A DNA stretch of 64,000 nucleotides, from positions 316,988 to 380,987 of the forward strand of contig NZ_CP046224.1 in the NCBI RefSeq assembly GCF_012562605.1, in the 5' to 3' direction. The notes under the pieces were generated by a model. That model was not told the origin of the DNA. It saw only the letters and a list, made by a program, of their open reading frames with translations, and did no database searches. This stretch comes from Enterobacteriaceae endosymbiont of Plateumaris sericea. Its GTDB lineage: Bacteria; Pseudomonadota; Gammaproteobacteria; Enterobacterales; Enterobacteriaceae. The position numbers were made by a program, and so were the translations under genes. This document shows, piece by piece, positions 1 to 8,838 of the stretch (position 1 is its first letter; each line of letters opens with the position of its first letter).

Positions 1-171
1 AAATATACTTAATTTTCTATAACGACAAGTAAAACTTTTTATATTATTTTTCATTTTTATATCTTTTATAAAATAAATATAATATATTTTTATGATTTTA
101 TTGATTTACTTCTATAATTATAATTAATATCATATAAAAATATAATAAAATTATATGTTGGAAGATTTTAT

Positions 172-408
172 ATGTCTAGAGAAATTTTTTGTATCTTTTA
201 TAAATGTAAAATGAAAGGATTAGATCATTATATATATCCTGAATATATAGGTCAAATTATTTTTAATCAAATATCTGAAAAAGCATGGAATAAATGGTTA
301 AATAAACAAACTAAATTAATAAATGAAAATAATTTAAATATGATGAATAAAAAACATTTTAATTTTTTAAAAAAAAATATGATCAATTTTCTTTTTGTAA
401 AAAATTAA
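172..408 (+). CDS. yggX: YggX, probable Fe(II) trafficking / oxidative damage protection protein
   Basis: Small cytosolic protein of the YggX family, which in E. coli helps protect Fe-S clusters from oxidative damage and is linked to iron handling. The N-terminus MSREIFC aligns directly with the E. coli protein and keeps the family cysteine at residue 7. The central block with KQTKLINENNLNMMN (about residues 45-59) is strongly conserved. At 78 residues it lacks about a dozen residues of the usual C-terminal tail (E. coli 91). In E. coli yggX follows mutY; no mutY-like reading frame is seen in the 171 AT-rich bases upstream, so the partner is either lost or starts outside the window. It converges with the tRNA-Ala gene on the other strand. 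Confidence 0.92.
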   Translation: MSREIFCIFYKCKMKGLDHYIYPEYIGQIIFNQISEKAWNKWLNKQTKLINENNLNMMNKKHFNFLKKNMINFLFVKN

Positions 409-410
409 TA

Positions 411-435
411 TAATATTTTAAAATTTAAAATATTA
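411..435. terminator. Convergent hairpin between yggX and tRNA-Ala
   Basis: Twelve-base arms (411-422 and 424-435) are perfect inverted repeats around one central base. It sits just after the yggX stop and just after the 3' end of the oppositely oriented tRNA-Ala. The stem is entirely A/T and has no long T run, so bidirectional termination is inferred from position and symmetry. Confidence 0.5.
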
Positions 436-443
436 ATAAAAAT

Positions 444-516
444 TGGAGCTAAGCGGGATCGAACCGCTGACCCTCTGCGTGCAAAGCAGATGCTCTACCA
501 TCTGAGCTATAGCCCC
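444..516 (-). tRNA. tRNA-Ala (anticodon TGC)
   Basis: Complete cloverleaf on the minus strand: acceptor GGGGCTA/TAGCTCC, D stem GCTC/GAGC, anticodon stem TCTGC/GCAGA with TGC in the loop, T stem AGCGG/CCGCT. It closely matches the E. coli Ala-UGC tRNA normally found in the 16S-23S rRNA spacer. The 3' CCA is not encoded (the bases after the discriminator do not spell it). It lies seven bases (one helical step) downstream of tRNA-Ile and is presumably co-transcribed with it. Confidence 0.97.
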
Positions 517-522
517 TTTTAT

Positions 523-596
523 TAGGCTTGAGTGGATTTGAACCACCGACCTCACCCTTATCAGGGGTGTGCTCTAACCATCTGAGCTACAAGCCT
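523..596 (-). tRNA. tRNA-Ile (anticodon GAT)
   Basis: Minus-strand cloverleaf beginning AGGCTTG TAGCTCAG, with anticodon GAT in CTGATAA and T arm GGTTCAAATCC. It is near-identical to E. coli Ile-GAU. CCA is not encoded. With tRNA-Ala it forms the pair that usually sits inside an rRNA operon, but no 16S or 23S sequence flanks it here. Confidence 0.97.
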
Positions 597-613
597 ATTA
601 TTTATTATTAAAT

Positions 614-643
614 AATTTATTCATATTTATTATTAAAAGTCAA
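614..643 (-). promoter_or_regulatory. Candidate sigma-70 promoter for the tRNA-Ile/tRNA-Ala pair
   Basis: On the minus strand TTGACT (643-638) is followed after 18 bases by TAAATT (619-614), placing a start about 10-15 bases ahead of the tRNA-Ile 5' end. The -35 match is good for such AT-rich DNA; the -10 match is four of six. A 20-bp perfect palindrome (656-675) lies just upstream in this divergent spacer with rmuC. Confidence 0.45.
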
Positions 644-725
644 CTTAAATATTTTAATTATTTTATAAAATAATTTTTTCATTTAATATAAATAGTTATT
701 ATCTCTTAATATAAGATTAAATCAT

Positions 726-2162
726 ATGTTATATTACAAAATATTTGTGTTTTTAGAATCAATATTAATTTTTATTTTTATATTATTATATAAAAAAAAT
801 ATTAAAAATTTAAATAAATTAAATTTAAAATTTAAAATAAATGAAAAAATTTTAGAACAAACAATAAAAGAAAATAATAAATTAAATTATGAATTTAAAA
901 AATATTTACATTTAGAAAATAATTTGAATAATAAATTAAAAAAATTAGAAATTGAATTAATTCTTACAATAGAAAAAAATAATAATTTAAAATTTTTAAA
1001 ATTAAAAAATAAAGATTTAAAAATAAAAATATTTAATCAATTAGAAATTATTTCTGATTTAAAATCAGAAATAAGTAAAATTAAAACTCAATTAAAAGAT
1101 TACATTATTTTTTTTGAAAAAAAAGAAATATTAATGACAAAAAATAAGAACTATTTAAATTCAGAATTTATAAATTTAGCTAATAAAATTTTTGAAAATA
1201 ATGAAAAACGAATTAATGAAAATAATAATAAAAATATAAAAAATATAATTAATCCATTAAAAGATCAATTAAATGACTTTAAAAATCAACTTCAAAATAA
1301 TTTACATCAAGAATCTTCTGAAAGAAATATATTAACTTATGAGTTACGCAATTTACAAAAATTAAATAATCATTTATCTCAAGAAGCAATTAATTTAACA
1401 AATGCTTTAAAAGGAAATAATAAAATTCAAGGTAATTGGGGTGAATTAATTTTAAATAAAATATTAGAATCATCAGGTTTAAGAAAAGGATATGAATATG
1501 AAATTCAAAAAATGATAAAATTAAAAGATAATCAAAAAAAAATACAACCTGATATAATAATAAAATTACCTCATGATAAAAATATAATTATTGATTCTAA
1601 AATGACTTTAGTAGCTTATGAGCGTTATTTTAATTCTGATGATAATAAATCTAAAAATAAAGCTTTAGAAGAACATATTCTTGCTATTAGAAATCATTTA
1701 CGTTTATTAAGTAATAAAAATTATCAAAATTTACCTAATATTAAATCATTAGATTATATCATTATGTTTATTCCTATAGAACCAGCATTTTTAATAGCTA
1801 TAGGTTATAAACCTTCATTATTAAATGAAGCATTAAAACAAAATATTATGTTAGTTAGTCCAACAACATTAATGGTTACTCTTAGAACTATTAGTAATTT
1901 ATGGCGTTTTGATAAACAAAATAAAAATTCTTTAATAATAGCTAATAAAGCTACAAAATTATATGATAAAATTAGACTTTTTATAGAAGATATATATAAT
2001 ATTGAAAAAATTTTAAATAAATTACAAGATAATTATAATTCAGTAAAAAAAAAATTATTTACAGGTAAAGGTAATATTATTTCTCAAGCAGAAAGTTTTA
2101 GAAAATTAGGTATTAAAGTAGTTAATAAAATAAACAAAAAAAATATAGATAATAATGATTAA
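726..2162 (+). CDS. rmuC: RmuC family protein (inverted-repeat recombination / DNA stability)
   Basis: RmuC limits recombination between inverted repeats in E. coli and carries a predicted restriction-endonuclease-like fold. The 478 residues match the E. coli length (475). Residues about 4-22 form one N-terminal membrane segment, followed by a long charged coiled coil to about 225. The conserved nuclease-like domain starts at GNWGE (236-240) and keeps the PD...DxK pattern: P275, D276, D290, K292. The stretch ALKGNNKIQGNWGE and the later MLVSPTTLMVTLRTI are clear family signatures. It is followed after 42 bases by tatD; in E. coli ubiE, ubiB and tatABC lie between the two, so those genes have been deleted here. 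DNA repair genes are usually scarce in reduced genomes, so retention is notable. Confidence 0.93.
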   Translation: MLYYKIFVFLESILIFIFILLYKKNIKNLNKLNLKFKINEKILEQTIKENNKLNYEFKKYLHLENNLNNKLKKLEIELILTIEKNNNLKFLKLKNKDLKIKIFNQLEIISDLKSEISKIKTQLKDYIIFFEKKEILMTKNKNYLNSEFINLANKIFENNEKRINENNNKNIKNIINPLKDQLNDFKNQLQNNLHQESSERNILTYELRNLQKLNNHLSQEAINLTNALKGNNKIQGNWGELILNKILESSGLRKGYEYEIQKMIKLKDNQKKIQPDIIIKLPHDKNIIIDSKMTLVAYERYFNSDDNKSKNKALEEHILAIRNHLRLLSNKNYQNLPNIKSLDYIIMFIPIEPAFLIAIGYKPSLLNEALKQNIMLVSPTTLMVTLRTISNLWRFDKQNKNSLIIANKATKLYDKIRLFIEDIYNIEKILNKLQDNYNSVKKKLFTGKGNIISQAESFRKLGIKVVNKINKKNIDNND

Positions 2163-2204
2163 TATAAATTTATTACATTTATTTTATAATAAGGATATTA
2201 AATA

Positions 2205-2996
2205 ATGTTTGATATTAGTGTTAACTTAACTCACGTACAATTTAATAAAGATCTTAATTTAGTTATTGATAGAGCAGTAAATAAAGGAATAAATGGTATG
2301 TTAGTTATAGGATCTAATATTATTGATAGTTACCGTGCATATACCATTGTTAAAAAATATAATAATTATTGTTGGTCTACTGTAGGAGTTCATCCTCATT
2401 ATGCTAGTTTATGGAAAGAAGATACAATTAAGAATATTTATTCTATGACATCTAAAAAAAAAGTAGTAGCTATAGGAGAATGTGGTTTAGATTTTTATAG
2501 AAATAAATCTTCTATAAAAGAACAATTATTTGCTTTTAATGCACAATTAGAATTAGCATCAAGTTTATTTATGCCAGTATTTTTACATTGTCGTAATGCT
2601 TTTCATATTTTTATTAAAGAATTATCTCCTTGGATTAGTAAAATTCCTCAATCAATAATTCATTGTTTTTCTGGTAATAAATATGAATTAGAACAATGTT
2701 TATCTATGAATTTAGCTATAGGTATATCTGGATTGTTTTTTAATAAACAATATAGATCATCATCCATCAATGATCTTAAATTAATACCACAAGATTATTT
2801 ATTAACAGAAACAGATTCTCCTTTTTTATCATTTAAAAAAATACAAAATAATCATTATTACAATATAATAAAAAATAGAAATGAACCATTATTTTTATAT
2901 TATCTTTTACAAAATATAGCATATATAAGAAATGAGGATTTTAAATCACTACAAATATATACAGAAAAAAATGCCCGTAATATTTTAAAAATTTAA
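2205..2996 (+). CDS. tatD: TatD-family metal-dependent DNase
   Basis: TIM-barrel metal-dependent hydrolase; E. coli TatD is a 3'-5' exonuclease active on DNA and RNA in the cytosol. The opening MFDISVNLT matches TatD itself rather than its paralogue YcfH, which has an HxH motif there. Metal and catalytic residues visible are GVHPH (61-65), E92 in GECGLD, H128 in LHC, H153 in IHCFSG and D204 in ETDSP. Length 263 residues is complete. It sits directly behind rmuC, where E. coli has ubiE-ubiB-tatABC first, so this is tatD outliving the twin-arginine translocase genes at this locus. The function is not dependent on Tat export. RNA or DNA quality control is the best guess. Confidence 0.92.
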   Translation: MFDISVNLTHVQFNKDLNLVIDRAVNKGINGMLVIGSNIIDSYRAYTIVKKYNNYCWSTVGVHPHYASLWKEDTIKNIYSMTSKKKVVAIGECGLDFYRNKSSIKEQLFAFNAQLELASSLFMPVFLHCRNAFHIFIKELSPWISKIPQSIIHCFSGNKYELEQCLSMNLAIGISGLFFNKQYRSSSINDLKLIPQDYLLTETDSPFLSFKKIQNNHYYNIIKNRNEPLFLYYLLQNIAYIRNEDFKSLQIYTEKNARNILKI

Positions 2997-3048
2997 TTTT
3001 TATAAATTTAAATTCTATAAGATAAAATTGAAATAAAGAGAAAAAATT

Positions 3049-4452
3049 ATGATTTTAGTTTCTAGTATTTCTCAATTAATAAAAGATAAAATTAAAGTTA
3101 ATAGTGAAATAACTATAGGTGGATGGGTTCGTACAAAAAGACATTCTAAAATAGGAATAACTTTTATTGTTTTATATGATGGTTCATGTATTAATGATAT
3201 TCAAATTATAGCTAATTCATCATTAGATAATTATAAAAAAGAAATATTATTAATAACTAGTGGTTGTTCTTTAATTGTTATAGGAAAATTAGTAAAATCT
3301 CCTAAAAAATTACAAAATTATGAAATACAAGCTTCACAAATAAAAATTTTAGGATGGGTTAAAAATCCTGAAAGATATCCTATTACACCTAAAAAACATA
3401 GTTTAGAATATTTAAGAGAAGTATCTCATTTACGTTCACGTACTAAATTAATTAGTAGTATTACTAGAATAAAACATAATATAGCTTTATATATTCATAA
3501 TTTTTTTCATAAAAATAATTTTTTTTGGATTAATACTCCATTAATTACTACTTTAGATACTGAAGGATCAGGTAAAATGTTTAGAGTTTCTACTTTAAAT
3601 TTTAAAAAATTATTTTTAGATAAATATCAAACAATAAATTTTAAAAAAGATTTTTTTGGTAAAGAATCTTTTTTAACTGTATCTGGACAATTAAATTTAG
3701 AATCATATGCATGTTCTATGTCTAAAGTATATACATTTGGACCTACTTTTAGAGCAGAAAATTCTAATACTAATCGACATTTAGCTGAGTTTTGGATGTT
3801 AGAAATAGAAATGTCATTTGCAAATTTAAAAAATATTATTAATTTATCTGAAAAATTATTAAAACATTTATGTAAAAAATTTTTAAATAATCATATAGAT
3901 GAAATTAATTTTTTGTCAAAGATAAAAAAAATTAATTTAATTAATAAAATTAATAAAATTATATTAAATAAATTTATAATTATTGATTATAATAGTGTCA
4001 TTAAAATTTTAATAAAAAATGGAAAAAAATTCAAAAATCAAATAATATGGGGCAAAGATTTATCTATAGAACATGAAAAATATTTAACTAATAAATATTT
4101 TGATGGACCAGTAATAGTATATAATTACCCAAAAGAAATAAAAGCTTTTTATATGTATCTTAATAATGATAAAAAAACAGTTGCTTCTATGGATGTATTA
4201 TTTCCAGATATAGGAGAAATTATAGGTGGTTCTCAACGAGAACATAGAATAAATATTCTAGATAATAGAATTAATGAATTAAAATTAAATAAAAAAGATT
4301 ATTGGTGGTATCGTGATTTAAGAAAATACGGTACTGTTATACATTCTGGATTTGGTTTAGGATTTGAAAGATTTATAGCATATATTACAGGATCTTGTAA
4401 TATTAGAGAAATTATTCCGTTTCCAAGAACTCCATATAATGCTAAATTTTAA
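3049..4452 (+). CDS. asnS: Asparaginyl-tRNA synthetase
   Basis: Class II synthetase that charges tRNA-Asn with asparagine in the cytosol. The N-terminal OB fold for anticodon binding spans about residues 1-105. The catalytic core follows, with motif 2 in TFRAENSNTNRHLAEFWMLE and motif 3 in GFGLGFERFIAYI near the C-terminus. Length 467 equals E. coli AsnS (466). A purine-rich AAAGAGAA lies ahead of the ATG. The gene is next to a porin gene, as in E. coli (asnS-ompF). No essential motif appears altered. Confidence 0.96.
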   Translation: MILVSSISQLIKDKIKVNSEITIGGWVRTKRHSKIGITFIVLYDGSCINDIQIIANSSLDNYKKEILLITSGCSLIVIGKLVKSPKKLQNYEIQASQIKILGWVKNPERYPITPKKHSLEYLREVSHLRSRTKLISSITRIKHNIALYIHNFFHKNNFFWINTPLITTLDTEGSGKMFRVSTLNFKKLFLDKYQTINFKKDFFGKESFLTVSGQLNLESYACSMSKVYTFGPTFRAENSNTNRHLAEFWMLEIEMSFANLKNIINLSEKLLKHLCKKFLNNHIDEINFLSKIKKINLINKINKIILNKFIIIDYNSVIKILIKNGKKFKNQIIWGKDLSIEHEKYLTNKYFDGPVIVYNYPKEIKAFYMYLNNDKKTVASMDVLFPDIGEIIGGSQREHRINILDNRINELKLNKKDYWWYRDLRKYGTVIHSGFGLGFERFIAYITGSCNIREIIPFPRTPYNAKF

Positions 4453-4592
4453 TTAAGTCTATTATAAATTAAAACATTATAAATAAAATTAAATATTAGT
4501 TTTCTGAATTAAAAAAATAAAGTAATATTATTAATATAAATATATTTAAATAATTAATAAATATTATAAAAAATATATTATCGAGGATAATT

Positions 4593-5768
4593 ATGAAATT
4601 TAATATATTAAAAATATTCATACCATTTTTATTATTATTTAACATTGTATATGCTAATGAAATTTATAATAAAAATGATCAAACATTAGATTTATATGGA
4701 AATCTAGATGTAAATAATATTATTACTAAAAAAGAAGCTAAATCAACAAAAAGTGTAGAAAAATATAATTTTGATTTAGGATTAAAAGGTACTACAATTA
4801 TTAGTAATAATTTTAAAGCATTTGGACAAGTTGAATATACTATACAAATAAATAAACCTGAATCTAGTACTAATTATCCCATAATACACCTAGGATTTTT
4901 AGGATTACAATATAATGATATAACTATAAGTTATGGTAGAAATTATGGTATATTATATGATACTATTTCATACATAAAAAAATTTCCTATGTTTGATAAA
5001 GCAATATATTATACTAATGATAGTTTTATGTTTGGTAGAGCAAATAATTTAACAACATACCGAAACAATAATTTTTTTGGTTTTGATGGATTAAATATTG
5101 CTTTACAATATCAAGGAAATAATAATTTTAATAAAATAGAACAAAATGGTCAAGGTTGGGGAACTTCAATTGAATATAATTTAGGTTTTGGAATTAATGT
5201 TATTGGATCTTATTTTTCTTCTTATAGTAATCCAGATCCTAATTCATCATTTGCTAAATACTTCTATGGAAATTCTTATTTTTCAAAAAAAAATAAACTA
5301 AATAAATTTAAAAAACCAGAAAAAAAATTAAAAAAAGTACATAATAATAAAAAAATGTCTAATGCTTATGCATTAGGTATAAAATATAATAAAAAAAATA
5401 TTTATTTATCAACTGTTTTTAGTGAAACTAATAACTCAGTAAGATATCATACTAATTATGAATACTTATTAGCTAATAAGACTAAAAGTTTAGAAATTTT
5501 AGGTCAATATACTTTTAATGATAATATAAAAGCTTCAATATCATATTTACAATCACAAGGATATAATATTCCACCAGGAGTAGATTACGCTGCTGGACAA
5601 ATTGATTTAGCTAAATATTTAACTATTGGTACTACTTATTCTTTTAGTAAAAATTTTTTAGCTTATTTAGGATATAAAATTAGTTTATTAAATGATACTG
5701 ATTATGTACTAAGTGGTAGAATACCAAATAAAAACATGTTTGGTTTAGGTTTAACATATCATTTTTAA
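4593..5768 (+). CDS. ompF: OmpF/OmpC-type outer-membrane porin
   Basis: Trimeric general-diffusion porin of the outer membrane. A signal peptide is visible (residues 1-21, basic start then IFIPFLLLFNIVYA), then alternating beta strands with DLYGNLD near the mature start, the GRNYG segment that leads into the constriction loop, and a C-terminal phenylalanine (TYHF) required for BAM recognition. The ribosome site GAGGATAATT precedes the ATG. Length 391 is somewhat above E. coli OmpF (362). Part of the excess is a very lysine-rich segment at about residues 230-255. Position after asnS is the ancestral one. The symbol refers to the family and locus; OmpC-like assignment cannot be excluded. Confidence 0.9.
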   Translation: MKFNILKIFIPFLLLFNIVYANEIYNKNDQTLDLYGNLDVNNIITKKEAKSTKSVEKYNFDLGLKGTTIISNNFKAFGQVEYTIQINKPESSTNYPIIHLGFLGLQYNDITISYGRNYGILYDTISYIKKFPMFDKAIYYTNDSFMFGRANNLTTYRNNNFFGFDGLNIALQYQGNNNFNKIEQNGQGWGTSIEYNLGFGINVIGSYFSSYSNPDPNSSFAKYFYGNSYFSKKNKLNKFKKPEKKLKKVHNNKKMSNAYALGIKYNKKNIYLSTVFSETNNSVRYHTNYEYLLANKTKSLEILGQYTFNDNIKASISYLQSQGYNIPPGVDYAAGQIDLAKYLTIGTTYSFSKNFLAYLGYKISLLNDTDYVLSGRIPNKNMFGLGLTYHF

Positions 5769-5801
5769 TATAATAAAAAATTTATTATTTTAAATATTAT
5801 A

Positions 5802-5861
5802 AAAACTAATTAACTATCTAATAATTATTATTAATTTTAATAGATAGTTAGTTAGTATTTT
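5802..5861. terminator. Bidirectional terminator between porin and ycbL
   Basis: Arms of about 19 bases (5802-5820 and 5841-5861) pair with one mismatch and one bulge around a 20-base loop; the core is AACTATCTA/TAGATAGTT. A-rich and T-rich flanks fit termination from both converging genes. Confidence 0.65.
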
Positions 5862-5880
5862 AAGTTATTTTAATAATTTT

Positions 5881-6504
5881 TTATAAAAATGGATTATTTA
5901 ATATTTCATAACCTATAGTAGTTATAGGTCCATGTCCTGGAATAATAATTACATTATTACCTAATGGTAATATCTTTTGTTTTATAGAATTAATTAAATC
6001 ATTATAATTACTTAATGGCAAATCAGTTCTACCAATACTTTTTTTAAAAATTACATCTCCTGATAATAAAAGATTATTTGATTTATTAAAAAAAACTATA
6101 TGTCCAGGAGTATGACCTGGACAGTGATATACTTTTAATAAAATATTACCTATGAAAATTTGATTATTATTTTTTAACCATATATTTTTTATAAAAGTAC
6201 AACTAGGAATTTGAAAAATTTTTTTTTGAAAAGTAATATTTTTTATCCAAAAATTATCTTTTTTATGAGGTCCTAAAATAGGTATTTTATATATATTAGA
6301 TAATATAAATGCAGAACCAATATGGTCTAAATGACCATGAGTTATTAATATTTTTTTTACAGATAATTTATATTTAATTAAAGTATCTATAATTTTATTA
6401 TGTTCTCCTCCAGGATCAATTATTGCTGCATGTAAAGTAGTAGAACACCATATTATACAACAATTTTGAAGAAAATTAGTTACCGGTATAATTATATAAT
6501 TCAT
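5881..6504 (-). CDS. ycbL: Metallo-beta-lactamase-fold hydrolase, glyoxalase II-like (YcbL/GloC)
   Basis: Zn-dependent hydrolase of the type II glyoxalase group; the E. coli homologue hydrolyses S-lactoylglutathione. The HxHxDH motif is H56, H58, D60, H61, with further metal ligands H131 (in CPGHTPGH), D150 (in SGDVIF) and H191 (in IPGHGP). N-terminus and length (207 against 215) agree with E. coli YcbL; only the last few residues are missing. The gene stands apart from its E. coli neighbours and points the same way as ihfB, 30 bases upstream of it, so the two could share a transcript. Confidence 0.93.
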   Translation of the reverse strand: MNYIIIPVTNFLQNCCIIWCSTTLHAAIIDPGGEHNKIIDTLIKYKLSVKKILITHGHLDHIGSAFILSNIYKIPILGPHKKDNFWIKNITFQKKIFQIPSCTFIKNIWLKNNNQIFIGNILLKVYHCPGHTPGHIVFFNKSNNLLLSGDVIFKKSIGRTDLPLSNYNDLINSIKQKILPLGNNVIIIPGHGPITTIGYEILNNPFL

Positions 6505-6534
6505 TATGTATGTAAAAAAATATAAATAAATATT

Positions 6535-6828
6535 TTAATTTAATTTAAAATTTATTTGTTCTTTTAGTTTTTTTCCTGGTTTAAAATGTATGATATATCG
6601 AGATTTTAATTGTAATAAACTACCAGTTTTAGGATTACGTCCTATTCTTGAAGCTTTATAATATAAAGTAAAACTACCGAATCCTCTAATTTCTATTCTA
6701 TGTCCTTGGGAAATATTTAAAATCATACAACACAATATTTCTTCTACCATATTTTTAATAATATTAATTGGAATTTTATTATTTTTATTTTCTAATATTA
6801 AATTATTAACTAATTCAGACTTAGTCAT
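6535..6828 (-). CDS. ihfB: Integration host factor subunit beta
   Basis: DNA-bending histone-like protein that works as a heterodimer with IhfA. The signature GRNPKTG is present in the DNA-inserting arm region, preceded by EIRGFGSF. Length 97 residues against 94 in E. coli. It lies 54 bases downstream of rpsA, exactly as in enterobacteria (serC-aroA-cmk-rpsA-ihfB), so it is probably read from the rpsA transcript. ihfA is not in this window. Confidence 0.94.
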   Translation of the reverse strand: MTKSELVNNLILENKNNKIPINIIKNMVEEILCCMILNISQGHRIEIRGFGSFTLYYKASRIGRNPKTGSLLQLKSRYIIHFKPGKKLKEQINFKLN

Positions 6829-6882
6829 TAATATATCCTATTTTTTAGGAAAATTATTAATTTGTTTTTTCATGAATAAAGT

Positions 6883-8541
6883 TTATTCACATTTGGCAGC
6901 TTTAAAAGCTTCAGTCATAGCATTAGCAAAAGAAATTTTCTCTTTATCTTTTTTTAAAATATTATTCTCTGTCTCTTTAAATTTAATAGAAAGATTTACT
7001 AATCTATTTTTTCTGTCAATATTAATTATTTTACCTTCAATATTATTTGTTACCTTAAAATATTTAATAAAATTTTCAATTTTACAATTTACTTGATCAG
7101 ATAATTTTATATTTCCTAAAATTCCATCTGAAAATTTTATGAATATTATTTTAGGATCAATACTAATAATATTACCACTAACAATATTTCCTTTTTTTTG
7201 AGCTACAATATAATTATTCAATGGATCTTCAATTAATTGTTTAATTCCTAAAGATATCCTTTCTCTTTCAGAATCTACTTGAAGAACTATAGCTGTAATT
7301 TCATCTCCTTTTTTATAATTACGTACTTCTTCTTCACCATTATTTATCCAAGATAGATCTGATAAATGAACTAAACCATCAATACCTCCATTTAAACCAA
7401 TAAAAATCCCAAAATCTGTTATAGATTTTATTTTACCTTTTACTTTATCACCTTTATTATGATTTTCTGAAAAATTTAACCATGGATTAATAGTACATTG
7501 TTTTAATCCTAAAGAAATTCTTCTTCTTTCTTCATCAATATCTAATACCATAACTTCTACTTTATCATTAACTTTAACTACTTTTGAAGGATGAATATTT
7601 TTATTAGTCCAATCCATTTCAGATATATGTACTAATCCTTCTATTCCTTCCGATATTTCAACAAAACATCCATAATCTGTTAAATTAGTTACTCTTCCTA
7701 TTACTTTTTTATTTTCAGGATAACGTTTAGCAATAGATACCCATGGATCTTCACCTAATTGTTTTAATCCTAATGAAACTCTAGTTTTTTCTTTATCAAA
7801 TTTTAATACTTTAACAAAAATTTCTTCTCCTATATTAACAATTTCACTAGGATGTTTTACTCTTTTCCATGCCATATCAGTAATATGCAATAACCCATCA
7901 ACTCCACCTAAATCTACGAAAGCTCCATAATCAGTAAGATTTTTAACTAAACCTTTAATTTTTATACCTTCATGTAAAGTATCTAATAATTGATTTCTTT
8001 CAGCACTATTTTCAGATTCTATTACTGCTTTTCTAGAAACAACTACATTATTACGTTTTTGATCTAATTTAATAACTTTAAAATCTAAATCTTTTCCTTC
8101 TAAATGAAAAGTATCTCTTATTGGTCTAATATCTACTAAAGAACCAGGTAAAAAAGCTCTAATCCCATTTAAATCTACAGTAAAACCTCCTTTAACTTTT
8201 CCAGTAATAATACCAGTAATATTACTGGTATTATTATATGATTTTTCTAATATTAACCATGCTTCATGTCTTTTAGCTTTTTCTCTAGATAATATTGTTT
8301 CTCCAAATCCATCTTCTATAGCATCTAGTGCAACATCTACTTTATCTCCTACTTTAATTTCAATATTTCCTTGAGAGTTTTTAAATTGTTCTATAGGAAT
8401 AGAAGATTCAGATTTCAAACCTGCATCTACTAATACAATATCTTTTTCAATAGAAATAATAATTCCAGTAATTATAGAACCTATATTAATAATATTATTT
8501 TGTAAAGATTTTTCAAATAATTGAGAAAAACATTCAGTCAT
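6883..8541 (-). CDS. rpsA: 30S ribosomal protein S1
   Basis: S1 captures mRNA on the small subunit. The protein (552 residues, E. coli 557) contains six S1 domains in tandem. Domains 3-6 are recognisable by repeats such as [37 protein letters not shown] and [19 protein letters not shown], each followed by LGLKQ or similar. The first two ribosome-binding domains are more diverged, as usual. In E. coli cmk precedes rpsA. Here 297 non-coding bases separate it from aroA and no cmk frame is seen. Confidence 0.97.
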   Translation of the reverse strand: MTECFSQLFEKSLQNNIINIGSIITGIIISIEKDIVLVDAGLKSESSIPIEQFKNSQGNIEIKVGDKVDVALDAIEDGFGETILSREKAKRHEAWLILEKSYNNTSNITGIITGKVKGGFTVDLNGIRAFLPGSLVDIRPIRDTFHLEGKDLDFKVIKLDQKRNNVVVSRKAVIESENSAERNQLLDTLHEGIKIKGLVKNLTDYGAFVDLGGVDGLLHITDMAWKRVKHPSEIVNIGEEIFVKVLKFDKEKTRVSLGLKQLGEDPWVSIAKRYPENKKVIGRVTNLTDYGCFVEISEGIEGLVHISEMDWTNKNIHPSKVVKVNDKVEVMVLDIDEERRRISLGLKQCTINPWLNFSENHNKGDKVKGKIKSITDFGIFIGLNGGIDGLVHLSDLSWINNGEEEVRNYKKGDEITAIVLQVDSERERISLGIKQLIEDPLNNYIVAQKKGNIVSGNIISIDPKIIFIKFSDGILGNIKLSDQVNCKIENFIKYFKVTNNIEGKIINIDRKNRLVNLSIKFKETENNILKKDKEKISFANAMTEAFKAAKCE

Positions 8542-8838
8542 ATTGATAACTTCGAATATATTAAATAAATATCAACTTAAATCCTATTAAGTATTATTTT
8601 TTTAAAAAACTCATATAATCCATATTATGAGAAGTAAATTAAAATTATAGAAAAATTTTATAAATATAAAATATAATTTATAGATTTAATCTTTTAATAT
8701 ATTAATAAAAAAATTAAATAATTTGTTTAAATTTAACATCAATAATATTTTACTGCAACTATACATATAATTATTAATTTATAAAAAAAAATTATTTTTA
8801 TAATTTAATTTTATAATTAATTAACTTTAAATTATTAT

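Noticed and set aside
1-171. Possible mutY remnant ahead of yggX
   Set aside because: No frame or motif of MutY can be recognised; the bases look like ordinary AT-rich spacer.
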